Source of the DNA: JBGRQA01 sp041725895
GTDB taxonomy: Bacteria > Bacteroidota > Bacteroidia > Bacteroidales > Marinifilaceae
Assembly: GCA_041725895.1 (NCBI GenBank)
Contig: JBGRQA010000004.1
Span: 207,506 to 271,505 of the forward strand
DNA: 64,000 nucleotides
Direction: 5' to 3'
Of the stretch, positions 45,165-54,815 are shown piece after piece; positions within the stretch are counted from its first letter, which is position 1; each line of letters opens with the position of its first letter. The notes under the pieces were generated by a model. The model did no database searches. It saw only the letters and a program-made list of their open reading frames with translations, and was not told where the DNA came from. The position numbers and the translations under genes were made by a program.

Positions 45165-48100
45165 TTAAAAGTTAACCTGAACTCCGAAAGTGAAAGTTTT
45201 CATTGGAGGGAAATCAAAGTCACTCAATACAACTCCGCGAGAAGTACTCTCTGGATCAAAACCATCCATTTTACTAAATGTTAACACATTGGCTGCACTT
45301 GCATAAACGCGAACATTATTCATACCAACACGGGAAATAACATCCTTAGGCAAATTGTAACCAAGGGTGATGTTCTTCAAACGAGCATAAGTAGCATCAA
45401 CCAATCGACGAGAAGAGTTGTAGTTACTGTTTTGTTTGTTGTAAAGAGATGCAATTGGTAAAGTTCCATTAGGATTGTCTTTGCTCCAAACATCCTTAAT
45501 TTGCAACTTGGTTACCGCCTTGTCAAGACCTTTACCATCGTCATAGATGTTAGAGTGTGCGTCTACATAGGCATCACCTCCAACCTTAAAGGTAAACATG
45601 AACGAAAGATCAAATCCTTTGTATGAGAAATCGTTTTTCAAAGAACCTGTGAACAATGGATCACCTTTTCCAACAATACGCTTACCAGCTTTTGAAGAAT
45701 CTTCGGTAACATCCCATTTTCCATCATTATCCTTATCCACTCTTTTCTCGTTCTCAAGAACGTACCACTGAGCATGACCATTTTCATTGTTCACGCCAGC
45801 CCAGTCACGCAAGTAAATTGAGTTAAATGACTCACCTTCACGCAAAATAAATGGGAAAGTTCCTACGTTGTCCTCGCCATTCAGTTTATCGATAACATTT
45901 TTGTTATGAGAAAGATTCAAGGTAGTAGTCCAGGTAAAGTCATTGGTATTCATATTGGTTGATTGCAACGAAAGCTCAACACCCTGATTGGTCATCTCAC
46001 CTACATTATCCCAGTAACTTGCAAAACCTGTAGTTCTTGAAACAGGAACCTCTAACAACAAATCGGTTGTCTTCTTGTGGTAGTATTCAATCTCTGCTTT
46101 CAAGAAATCGAACATACGAATCTCAGTAGCAATACTTAAGTTTTTACTCTTCTCCCACATCAAATTTGGATTCGAAATTTGAGAATAGTAAGAACCAGGA
46201 ACCCCATCGTAATCTGCACCATAAGAGTACAAACCAAGAGCACCTACCCATGAAGTTGGAAGAGTACCATTAGCACCATAAGATGCTCTCAACTTCCAGT
46301 CATTAATATAGTCAACATCACTCATCCAATCTTCACTGGAAATTCTCCATGATCCAGAAACAGAGTAGAAATGTCCCCATCTGTTGTCTTTACCCAAACG
46401 AGAACTTGCATCAGCACGATAACTTATGGATCCGTAGTATTTGTTGTCGTAGTTGTAGTTCAAACGAGACAATACGGATTGCATTCTAAAACCGTCTTCG
46501 TTGAAGGAAGCACTTAATGGTTTTGCAGCAACGTCAAGATTTTGCTTTACATCATTTGGGAAATTCTTCCCAGACATACTCATATACTTGTCTTCCAACT
46601 GCTCAGCTTCATAACCAACCAATGCATCAAAGTTGTGAACTTCATTGATGGTAGTATTGTAAGTTAAGATATTTGAAGTCGCAAGTTTAAGTCTGCGCTT
46701 ATTAGTGTTGTTAGCATACCCATTGTAATTAGCTCCATCCTTTGATTGAGGAGACCAGTAACGAGTACCATAAACCTGGGTAAAATCCATACTGTTAGTC
46801 GACTTAAAAGCCAAACCTTCTGCAAGATTCAATTTCAGATATCCTTGATTCTGAGTTTTCCAGATATCATTACGCATAACATTCAATCCATTCTCTTCAA
46901 CCAAGTTTGGCTTTTTACCATCTTCCACTTGGGTGAAATTTCCTTCGGTATCACGAATAGGAGTTAATTGATTCAAGAAGTTTCTTGAAGCGTAGAATGG
47001 ATTGGCATAATACCATCCACCTGTAGGGATTACATTTTGCTTGATTTTAGAAAGAGCAGCACCAAAACCCAACTCAATCAAATCATTGGCTTTATGATCC
47101 AGGTTCAAACGACCTGAAATACGGCTAAAATCGGAACCTGTTGCTACACCTTCTGTATCCAGGTAACCGATAGATGCAAAGAAACGAGTCTTTTCAGAAC
47201 CACCAGCGGCAGAAAATTCAACATTTCTAGAAGTTCCTGTTCTAAACAAAGCGTCATCCCAATCATAATCAGAAGCAGGACGGTTAGGGTCATAACCTGA
47301 AAAATAACCGGCAATATCTGATTTTGCAGTAGCAAGAGCCTCTGCCTCACCTTTGCCCTTGTATTCAACAAGGTAGTTCTTATAGGATTCCACTTTGTAG
47401 TCGAATGCTTCCTCCGGAGAAGCCAACTCAACAGATTTAACTGCAAAATCGGTGATTCCATACTCTGATTTTAAGCTAAACTTGGTAGCCCCTTTCTTAC
47501 CTCGCTTAGTAGTAATCAAAATCACACCATTAGCAGCACGAGAACCGTAAAGAGCTGCAGCTGCGGCATCTTTCAACACGGTCATCGATTCGATATCGTT
47601 AGGGTTGATCGAAGACATTACCCCCAAGTTCGCAGAAGAAGCAACACTTAAGTTGTCTGAGAATTGAGCAACACCATCGATTACATACAAAGGCTCATTG
47701 GAAGAGTTGATGGAACCAACCCCTCTAATTCGTACGGAGGGAGCAGACCCAGGCTGTCCTGAACCACTGGAAACTTCAACACCTGAAGTTAAACCAGCCA
47801 TTGCCTCACTTACGGAAACAGCAGAACCTCTAACGATATCCTCTGATTTCACTTGAGCAGCTGATCCGGTAAAAGATGATTTCTTTGCAGTACCGTAACT
47901 TACAACGATTACCTCGTCAACTGCAATTGCATCAGATTTCATTACAACGTTGATTGTAGAAGAAGTAATTTCAACTTCCTGAGTAGTCATTCCCACAAAA
48001 GAGAAAACCAATGTTTTGGCATCTTCAGGAACGTTCAGAGAATATTTACCGTCGAAATCGGTAGTAGTACCAATGGTGGTACCCTTAACAACTACGGAAG

Positions 48101-48224
48101 TACCGGGAATTGACAGACCATCATCGGCGGAGGTCACAACCCCTGAAACTTCTTTCGTTTGAGCCAATACGCTCTGCAATCCTACTAAGCATAGGATTAG
48201 CAACGAAAATAAACTTTTTTTCAT
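45165..48224 (-). CDS. SusC/RagA-family TonB-dependent transporter (pair 2)
   Basis: A 1019-residue transporter with the same layout as pair 1: signal peptide, CarboxypepD_reg-like domain, TonB box (DEVIVVSYGTAKK), plug with VRIRGVGSINSSNEPLYVIDG and ALYGSRAANGVILITTKRG, then a barrel ending VQVNF. Its first 115 residues differ from pair 1 at only seven positions. The plug and barrel are only distantly alike. The underlying DNA has many silent differences, so the likeness is not from a very recent copy. Confidence 0.95.
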   Translation of the reverse strand: MKKSLFSLLILCLVGLQSVLAQTKEVSGVVTSADDGLSIPGTSVVVKGTTIGTTTDFDGKYSLNVPEDAKTLVFSFVGMTTQEVEITSSTINVVMKSDAIAVDEVIVVSYGTAKKSSFTGSAAQVKSEDIVRGSAVSVSEAMAGLTSGVEVSSGSGQPGSAPSVRIRGVGSINSSNEPLYVIDGVAQFSDNLSVASSANLGVMSSINPNDIESMTVLKDAAAAALYGSRAANGVILITTKRGKKGATKFSLKSEYGITDFAVKSVELASPEEAFDYKVESYKNYLVEYKGKGEAEALATAKSDIAGYFSGYDPNRPASDYDWDDALFRTGTSRNVEFSAAGGSEKTRFFASIGYLDTEGVATGSDFSRISGRLNLDHKANDLIELGFGAALSKIKQNVIPTGGWYYANPFYASRNFLNQLTPIRDTEGNFTQVEDGKKPNLVEENGLNVMRNDIWKTQNQGYLKLNLAEGLAFKSTNSMDFTQVYGTRYWSPQSKDGANYNGYANNTNKRRLKLATSNILTYNTTINEVHNFDALVGYEAEQLEDKYMSMSGKNFPNDVKQNLDVAAKPLSASFNEDGFRMQSVLSRLNYNYDNKYYGSISYRADASSRLGKDNRWGHFYSVSGSWRISSEDWMSDVDYINDWKLRASYGANGTLPTSWVGALGLYSYGADYDGVPGSYYSQISNPNLMWEKSKNLSIATEIRMFDFLKAEIEYYHKKTTDLLLEVPVSRTTGFASYWDNVGEMTNQGVELSLQSTNMNTNDFTWTTTLNLSHNKNVIDKLNGEDNVGTFPFILREGESFNSIYLRDWAGVNNENGHAQWYVLENEKRVDKDNDGKWDVTEDSSKAGKRIVGKGDPLFTGSLKNDFSYKGFDLSFMFTFKVGGDAYVDAHSNIYDDGKGLDKAVTKLQIKDVWSKDNPNGTLPIASLYNKQNSNYNSSRRLVDATYARLKNITLGYNLPKDVISRVGMNNVRVYASAANVLTFSKMDGFDPESTSRGVVLSDFDFPPMKTFTFGVQVNF

Positions 48225-48478
48225 AAACTTTTAGTTAGTGGTTAATTAACAATATCACATATAATCAACTCACCCACGGCGCATTACAACAACACACCAT
48301 AGACAAATTACATAATGTACACCTTTAGAATTGTATTGACTTATGATTTAATCTTTAATACCCCTATTAAGAAAATCACAAGTTGTATCCCTTTTTCGTT
48401 AGGGATTCTTCATCAAGATTTAATACCCCTATAAAATCTTGAGTCACCAAAAGTGTGAAAAAAAGTTAAACAAACAAA
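48225..48478 (-). promoter_or_regulatory. promoter and long leader of susCD pair 2
   Basis: On the minus strand TTTG (48475-48478), 19 bases, CACTTTTG (48448-48455). The leader is about 215 nt. Its first part can fold (AAGATTT with AAATCTT, and AATCCCT with AGGGAT). It shares the blocks TAGGGGTATTAAA, AATTCTAAAGG, GTACATT and TTAACCACTAACTAAAA with pair 3. The gene-free 48479-48860 otherwise holds a block at 48518-48566 similar to one above pair 1. Confidence 0.65.
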
Positions 48479-48860
48479 TTCAGTTAAAAACCCTTCAGCT
48501 AAGACATTAGATCGAATGTTAAATAAAAACCACAGCCTGATTAACATCACACATACTACTTGTTAAATTTTATCTCGCTAATCTAGCTAAACTTACCAAT
48601 AAACAAACTATTACATCATACCTCTTACATCATCCTCTTTTTGTTCGACAAAAAAAAATCTACTTTTTATTGAATAAAAATTAGAAGAAAGGCCTTTTGT
48701 CGCTATTACAGGAAATAACCTTTCAATACTTGCACGCCACCCCCGAAAGATATTCCTCTCTTAATCATGAACTATTTCTCTAGTCCATTTGCTATTTTCT
48801 CACCCTCTAAGAATCCAAAGGCTGAAATTCACATTTTACAACTTTACTCCATAAAAAAAT

Positions 48861-48882
48861 GGGGCTACCTTTCGGCAGCCCC
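48861..48882 (-). terminator. terminator of susCD pair 3
   Basis: GGGGCT and AGCCCC around a ten-base loop, with ATTTTTTTAT following on the minus strand, 30 bases past the susD stop codon. Confidence 0.85.
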
Positions 48883-48911
48883 AAATATTCAGTCTATATA
48901 AGTAACAGTAT

Positions 48912-50537
48912 TTACTTATAAGCTTCGTTTTGATCATCTTCTGTTAAAGCCTCATTCGCATCAATTTCCTTCTGAGGAATAGGTAAGCAAAATCTATGAC
49001 TAACACTATTCTTACGAATAACATTCTTGTTAGATTGACCTATAGCAGTAAAATCAGACCAGTGATCTTCTGAAATACTACGATCAAGATCCATATCCAA
49101 ACGCTTCAAATCAAAGAAACGATGTCCCTCAAAGAACAACTCCTTACGACGCTCCAGATAAATTTCATCTAACAATGTTTGACCTTTACTTGCTGATTTT
49201 GTCACGGTCTTATCAGCACGTGATTGAACCACAAATAAAGCATCCTGAGCATCACCATCATGCCCTAATTTAGCTTCAGCTTCCGCTTCGATCAAGTACA
49301 TTTCAGCTGCTCGAATACGTGGAAAATCCCCAGTACCCAAACCTGTAGGATTTGCATTTTTATATTTTGTAGTCAAATAACCATCTGCTGTATAAAATTG
49401 AGCGTAAGCTATTTCTCCATCTTTATTTAAAATAACATTTCCTTTTGGATCCACACTACGAGGGAACATTTTTTTCCTTAAGTCTGTGTCTGCAAACAAA
49501 TTGATAAAATCCCTTGTAACACGTAAAGAACTGTACCCTTCAAGAAATGCTTCACCTGGAGTTTGTTGATCCAAATCTTTATAATCAACCACGCCATCAC
49601 CAAACTTACCATCGGCATCCGGTTCTTTCAACCCTTTTGTATCAGTATAGGTAATGTCACCACTAGCGTAAGTAAAAGATGGAATACTCAAAAAGGTATT
49701 AGTTTTTGAATCGACAAATCGTTGCTCCCAAATTGTCTCTGCTGAAGTTGCATTAAAACCGCTAAGATATTCCTCTTCTCCCATTAGAGTAAAACCTTTA
49801 TATGCTTTTTTAGCGTATTTGGAAGCATTCGCCCATTCACCCATTGTCAAATAAACACGAGCCTGAATAGCAGCCACAGCACTAGCATCAATCTTACCCT
49901 TATAAGAAGCTGATTGAGCTCCTTTCTCCGCTTCCGTCAAATCAGTAAGAATCTGAGCGTAAACCTCTCCTACAGTACTTCGGCCAATATTATAACCATC
50001 CAAACTATTTACTGTAGTTACAATTGGCACACCTCGTCCTTTAGGATTATCTGTATAGGCAGTTTCACCAAACCAACGAACCAAATTAAAATAGGAGAAC
50101 GCACGCAATGTTAATGCCTGAGCCTTCAGATCCTTCTTTTTAATATCGTCACCAACAATATTATCAATATTGCTTAAAAAGGTGTTACAGTTAGCAATGG
50201 TACGATAACTGTATCTATAAAAATTATAGGCAGTGCTACTCGTAAGGGAAAAATTTTGTTTATAGAAATCCACATAACGACCATAGTTGTTACTTGAAAC
50301 CACCAATGCATCATCACCCATTACATCTGGTCCCAGAATTCCACGAGTTCCCTCCCCATAGTAATAGTTTTGAATTGAATAAATTCCAGTTAAATGAATT
50401 TCAGCCCCTTCAAGTGAATTAAAAAGAACCTCTTCCGTCGGTCTATCAGAAGGACTTTGCTCCAGAAAATCCTCACTACAAGCTGATAAATTTAACAGCA
50501 AAGCAAGAACAATAAAGCTTTTTATAATATTTTTCAT
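48912..50537 (-). CDS. SusD/RagB-family nutrient-binding lipoprotein (pair 3)
   Basis: A 541-residue lipoprotein with lipobox SAC (Cys20) and the common SEDFLEQSPSD start. TPR-like helices lie at about 75-260. The C-terminal FPRIRAAEMYLIEAEAEAKLG and ERRKELFFEGHRFFDLKRLDMD are standard for SusD. It lies 17 bases after its SusC. Nothing nearby tells the ligand. Confidence 0.93.
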   Translation of the reverse strand: MKNIIKSFIVLALLLNLSACSEDFLEQSPSDRPTEEVLFNSLEGAEIHLTGIYSIQNYYYGEGTRGILGPDVMGDDALVVSSNNYGRYVDFYKQNFSLTSSTAYNFYRYSYRTIANCNTFLSNIDNIVGDDIKKKDLKAQALTLRAFSYFNLVRWFGETAYTDNPKGRGVPIVTTVNSLDGYNIGRSTVGEVYAQILTDLTEAEKGAQSASYKGKIDASAVAAIQARVYLTMGEWANASKYAKKAYKGFTLMGEEEYLSGFNATSAETIWEQRFVDSKTNTFLSIPSFTYASGDITYTDTKGLKEPDADGKFGDGVVDYKDLDQQTPGEAFLEGYSSLRVTRDFINLFADTDLRKKMFPRSVDPKGNVILNKDGEIAYAQFYTADGYLTTKYKNANPTGLGTGDFPRIRAAEMYLIEAEAEAKLGHDGDAQDALFVVQSRADKTVTKSASKGQTLLDEIYLERRKELFFEGHRFFDLKRLDMDLDRSISEDHWSDFTAIGQSNKNVIRKNSVSHRFCLPIPQKEIDANEALTEDDQNEAYK

Positions 50538-50554
50538 TTTAATCTTTTTTTAGC

Positions 50555-53500
50555 TTAGAAACCTAATTTTACACCAATAATAAAAGTTCGAGGATTGGGA
50601 GTAACATATCCTGTTTTTCCATCCAAGCCTACTTCTGGATCGAATCCTTCAAAATCACTATCCTTTTTCCAAGTCAAGAGATTGTTTCCGGATACATACA
50701 TGGTTAATTTAGATACTCCCAATTTCTGAGTAATGTTCTTCGCAAAATTGTGTGATAAAGTTACAGCCTTCAATTTAGCGTAAGTTGCATCATATAGATA
50801 TCTATCAGACAAATTGTAATTTGAATCATTACTATTTCGAGGAATAAAAATAGGAACATTGGTATTCGTATTTTTAGGTGTCCAAGAATTCAATTGTTTT
50901 TTGGACAATTGACTTCCCAGCTTATTTCCGTCGTTCAGTAAATCGGCTTCAACATTATCGAGGATATAACCACCAACGCTGAAATAAACATTAGCAGATA
51001 ATGTCCAGTTTTTGTACACAAAAGTATTTTGAATACCACCGTAAAAATCAGGCTGAGCACTACCTACATTAAAACGATCCGCGCTGTTACGATTGCTTGT
51101 TGTTGTCAACTCTCCGGTTTCTTTACCGTTTTCATCTTCAACTTTCTTATACCAAAGAGGAGCACCTGTTTTGGAATCAACACCGGCCCACTTCAACAAA
51201 TAGAAATCATGCATCGATCCTCCTTCTTTCCAAATTTTGGATCCATTAACTTGCTGATCTACTGGCAAAGAAACAATCTCGTTTTCGTTTTTTGTAATAT
51301 TAAAACCTAAATCCCAAGAGAAATCTCCTCTATCAATAGCGCGGTAATCAATCATAAATTCCACACCATAATTTTTCATCTCGGCAGAATTCTTAATTAC
51401 GGTAGAAAAACCTGAAACCAGTGAAATTGGTGTTTTATACAACAAATCTGAAGTTTTACGATTATAGTATTCCAAACTTCCCGATAAACGATTCGAGAAC
51501 AAGGTATAATCCAGACCTAAAGTCAACGAAGCACTTTCTTCCCATCCAAGATTAGCGTTCCCTGGTTTGTATAATGCATTTCCTGGATTTCCATCGTAAT
51601 TCCAGCTAGAAAAGTTGGTTATATAATCATAAAGTCCAACTTGATCGTTCCCAGAAGTACCATAAGAACCTCTTAGTTTTAAGTTATCAACCCAAGCAAT
51701 ATCAGACATAAAATCTTCTTCTGAAACGCGCCAAGAAGCACCTAAAGAGAAGAAATTACCATGACGTTTATCCTTTCCAAATCGACTTGAACCGTCATTT
51801 CTCCACGAAAGAGACAAGTAATATTTGTTCTTCAAATCATAATTCACTCGTGCTAAATAAGACATCATGGACCACTTATTCACAGCAGAACCTGCAGATT
51901 CATATTGTGCCGCATTCGCTAATTCTGAAAGAACAACATCACCATATATTGCATATTGAGTAGCTTGCGCTTCAACTACTCTTTCTCTGTTTTCAGAAGC
52001 TTCAAAACCAACCAAAACGTTGAAATGATGATCATTAATTGTCTTATCAAAAGTCAATTTATTAGAAGTAGTCCAATAAGTATTCCAAGTACCAAAAGCA
52101 TAACCTCTACCATTCACAGATGGACCATTACCATGAAATGGATTGTAAAACTGAAAGTCATCAACGGTATAGAAATCTATAGACTCATCAGTTCTAAACT
52201 CCAGCCCTTCAACTAAATCATCAAGATTCAATACTCCGTAAATACCTGAAAGAACACGATAAGTTTTTGTATTATAAGTATCATTCTCTACTGTATACAA
52301 CGGATTAAAATCTTGACTTACAGGATTAGCAAAATTGTAGATTTTATTTCCTTTATCATCAACACGTGGCTTACCTTTAGAATCAAGCTTATATACTGGT
52401 ATTGCATTGGCATACATAAGCGCATTATAAACAGAAGAGGCTCCTGAAGAACTTGCTGAAGCTCTGCTTTGATCGGTATAAGTAAGGGAAGTATTTGTAC
52501 CTACCTTCAAACGGTTAGATAATTCAGATTCAAGATTGATTCTGGTACTAATTCTTTCGAAATTGGTACCACCTACAATACCTTCCTGATCAGAATAACC
52601 CAAAGAAATAAAATAGGAAGTTTTTTCTGTTCCTCCTGCAGCACTCAAGTTATACTCCTGAGATTTCCCTGTTCTGAAAACTTTATCAATCCAATCAGTA
52701 TTGGTCAATAATTTTGCCCCTGCAACAAGATTACCTTTTGCATCATAAGGATTGGCTACATTGTAAGGATTGTTAGCGGACAAAGCTGCAATTGTTTCTG
52801 CATTGGCTTTTTCAACAGAAAGTCCCTGTGCTCGAAAAGCATCATAATAATGCTTAAAGTATTGTCCCGAACTCATTAAATCATACCCCTTATTAGGCAA
52901 ATAAGAAACACCTAATTTTGCATCGAAGTTAATTTTGGCTTTACCAGATTTACCTCGTTTGGTGGTAATCAAAACAACACCATTCGCTGCACGAGCACCG
53001 TAAATAGAAGTTGCAGAAGCATCTTTCAATACGGTCATCGACTCAATATCAGAAGGGTTAATAGTAGAAAGTACATCTGTTGCAGCCAGACCATCCGGAT
53101 CATCCTTATCGTGCAACTGTGAAACGTTACCGCTATTGATAACAATACCATCAACAACATAAAGTGGCCCTGAATCGGCATTCAAAGAACCAATCCCACG
53201 AATACGAATGGTAGATCCTGAACCTGGGTCACCAGAAGCACTATTCACCTGAATACCTGAAGCATTCCCCTGCAAAGCCTCTGTAAAAGTAGGTACAGGT
53301 ATATTTTCAAGCTCTTCTGCTTTCACCTGAGTTGCAGCACCGGTAAAAGTTGATTTCTTGGCTGTTCCATAAGCGACAACCATTACTTCGTCCACGCTAA
53401 TCGCATCGGATTTCATCACCACGTTAATGGTAGAAGAGGTAATCTCAACTTCTTGAGTAGTCATCCCTACAAAAGAAAACACCAGTGTTTTAGCATCCTC

Positions 53501-53698
53501 AGGAACTTTCAGGGAATATTTACCATCAAAGTCGGTAGTGGTACCAACGGAGGTCCCTTTAACAAATACAGAAGTACCAGGTATTGACAGCCCATCATCG
53601 GCTGAGGTCACAACCCCTGAAACTTCTCTCGTTTGAGCTAATACGCTCTGCAATCCTATGAAGCATAGGATTAGCAACGAAAATAAACTTTTCTTCAT
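50555..53698 (-). CDS. SusC/RagA-family TonB-dependent transporter (pair 3)
   Basis: A 1047-residue transporter with the same architecture: signal peptide ending VLAQ, CarboxypepD_reg-like domain, DEVMVVAYGTAKK, plug (IRIRGIGSLNADSGPLYVVDG, SIYGARAANGVVLITTKRG) and a barrel ending GVKLGF. Residues 1-115 differ from pair 1 at nine positions. The rest diverges as expected for different substrates. As the first gene after its promoter it heads the third SusCD unit. Confidence 0.95.
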   Translation of the reverse strand: MKKSLFSLLILCFIGLQSVLAQTREVSGVVTSADDGLSIPGTSVFVKGTSVGTTTDFDGKYSLKVPEDAKTLVFSFVGMTTQEVEITSSTINVVMKSDAISVDEVMVVAYGTAKKSTFTGAATQVKAEELENIPVPTFTEALQGNASGIQVNSASGDPGSGSTIRIRGIGSLNADSGPLYVVDGIVINSGNVSQLHDKDDPDGLAATDVLSTINPSDIESMTVLKDASATSIYGARAANGVVLITTKRGKSGKAKINFDAKLGVSYLPNKGYDLMSSGQYFKHYYDAFRAQGLSVEKANAETIAALSANNPYNVANPYDAKGNLVAGAKLLTNTDWIDKVFRTGKSQEYNLSAAGGTEKTSYFISLGYSDQEGIVGGTNFERISTRINLESELSNRLKVGTNTSLTYTDQSRASASSSGASSVYNALMYANAIPVYKLDSKGKPRVDDKGNKIYNFANPVSQDFNPLYTVENDTYNTKTYRVLSGIYGVLNLDDLVEGLEFRTDESIDFYTVDDFQFYNPFHGNGPSVNGRGYAFGTWNTYWTTSNKLTFDKTINDHHFNVLVGFEASENRERVVEAQATQYAIYGDVVLSELANAAQYESAGSAVNKWSMMSYLARVNYDLKNKYYLSLSWRNDGSSRFGKDKRHGNFFSLGASWRVSEEDFMSDIAWVDNLKLRGSYGTSGNDQVGLYDYITNFSSWNYDGNPGNALYKPGNANLGWEESASLTLGLDYTLFSNRLSGSLEYYNRKTSDLLYKTPISLVSGFSTVIKNSAEMKNYGVEFMIDYRAIDRGDFSWDLGFNITKNENEIVSLPVDQQVNGSKIWKEGGSMHDFYLLKWAGVDSKTGAPLWYKKVEDENGKETGELTTTSNRNSADRFNVGSAQPDFYGGIQNTFVYKNWTLSANVYFSVGGYILDNVEADLLNDGNKLGSQLSKKQLNSWTPKNTNTNVPIFIPRNSNDSNYNLSDRYLYDATYAKLKAVTLSHNFAKNITQKLGVSKLTMYVSGNNLLTWKKDSDFEGFDPEVGLDGKTGYVTPNPRTFIIGVKLGF

Positions 53699-53948
53699 AA
53701 ATTTTTAGTTAGTGGTTAATTAACAATAACACTTATGTGTGCGTTATCTACGATGCAATAAACACGCACAATAGATAAACAAAATGTACTCCTTTAGAAT
53801 TTTTCCTACTTGCATATTTTTTTCAATACCCCTATCGTAAAAAAACAACAAGTTCAACAACCTCCTTTAATATAGAGGCTTCATCAAGTTTAATTTCCCC
53901 TAAAATTCTTGACTCTTCAAAAGTGTGAAAAAAAGTTAAACAAACAAA
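53699..53948 (-). promoter_or_regulatory. promoter and long leader of susCD pair 3
   Basis: On the minus strand TTTG (53945-53948), 19 bases, CACTTTTG (53918-53925), spacing identical to pairs 1 and 2. The leader is about 210 nt, with the same end block TTAACCACTAACTAAAA before the ATG and a middle block AATTCTAAAGGAGTACATT. The gene-free stretch 53949-54130 between this and the next promoter shows nothing else. Confidence 0.65.
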
Positions 53949-54130
53949 AACTAAAAAACGTTGAATAAACCCCTTGTCTGGGTTTACCATAATACGTCAT
54001 ACAACATCCTCTCTTTATTATCATATTGTTGAAAACATACAAATACTTAATCTTCAAGCCACAACTCCAAAAACTCTATCGAAACTGAACTGCTAAAAAC
54101 CTGGATTGTGGGACATCCTGATTTTTTGGC

Positions 54131-54138
54131 TATCTTTG
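54131..54138 (+). promoter_or_regulatory. promoter of the gamma-carbonic anhydrase gene
   Basis: TATCTTTG matches TAnnTTTG, 24 bases before the start codon. A TTG lies 22 bases upstream at 54106-54108. Confidence 0.5.
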
Positions 54139-54162
54139 TATTTAAATTCAAACTAAATAGTA

Positions 54163-54699
54163 ATGGCCTTTATTAAAGATTTAAAAGGACACACTCCCGA
54201 GTTCGGTAAAGATTGCTTTTTGGCTGATAATGCAGCCATTATTGGTGATGTTAAAATGGGAGACGGTTGCAGCATCTGGTTTGGTGCTGTATTAAGAGGT
54301 GATGTACACTACATTCGTTTAGGTGACAACGTAAATGTACAGGACAATGCAACCATCCACGCCACCTACAAAAAATCACCAACAAACATCGGAAACAATG
54401 TTTCTATTGCTCACAATGCAGTAGTACATGGTTGCACCATTAAAGACAATGTTCTGATTGGAATGGGAGCGGTAGTTTTAGACGATGCAATTATCGAAAG
54501 CAATGCCATTGTTGCAGCCGGCTCAGTCGTAACCAAAGGTACTCACGTAGAATCGGGAAGTGTATATGCCGGTTCTCCTGCCAAAAAGATTAAAGAATTA
54601 AGTCCGGAGCTTCTGGAAGGGGAAATCAACCGCATCGCCAATAGTTATGCGATGTATGCAAGTTGGTATACTCAGGACGAAAAAGTAACGGAGGAATAG
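54163..54699 (+). CDS. gamma-carbonic anhydrase family protein
   Basis: A 178-residue left-handed beta-helix of hexapeptide repeats ending in a C-terminal helix. The three metal-binding histidines of the family are visible in NATIHAT, SIAHNA and VVHGC. It is the YrdA/PaaY-like type, whose members bind zinc or iron and often show weak or no carbonic anhydrase activity. It is a single gene, divergent from the SusC cluster and convergent with murI. Confidence 0.88.
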   Translation: MAFIKDLKGHTPEFGKDCFLADNAAIIGDVKMGDGCSIWFGAVLRGDVHYIRLGDNVNVQDNATIHATYKKSPTNIGNNVSIAHNAVVHGCTIKDNVLIGMGAVVLDDAIIESNAIVAAGSVVTKGTHVESGSVYAGSPAKKIKELSPELLEGEINRIANSYAMYASWYTQDEKVTEE

Positions 54700-54720
54700 T
54701 TTTATAACTCACCCCAAACA

Positions 54721-54750
54721 AGAAAAGCATCCAATGAGGATGCTTTTCTT
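54721..54750. terminator. bidirectional terminator
   Basis: AGAAAAGCATCC pairs with GGATGCTTTTCT around AATGA, followed by TGTTTTT, 21 bases after the gamma-carbonic anhydrase gene and facing murI. Confidence 0.85.
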
Positions 54751-54815
54751 GTTTTTCTATCAACTCCGTACTTTCAGCAATAAAATTCATTGCCAGCACA
54801 AAGGAATACTATTAA

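Noticed and set aside
38380..53698. ECF sigma/anti-sigma controlled SusCD operons
   Set aside because: The SusC proteins lack the N-terminal STN domain, no sigma or FecR gene is present, and the promoters look like the housekeeping type.
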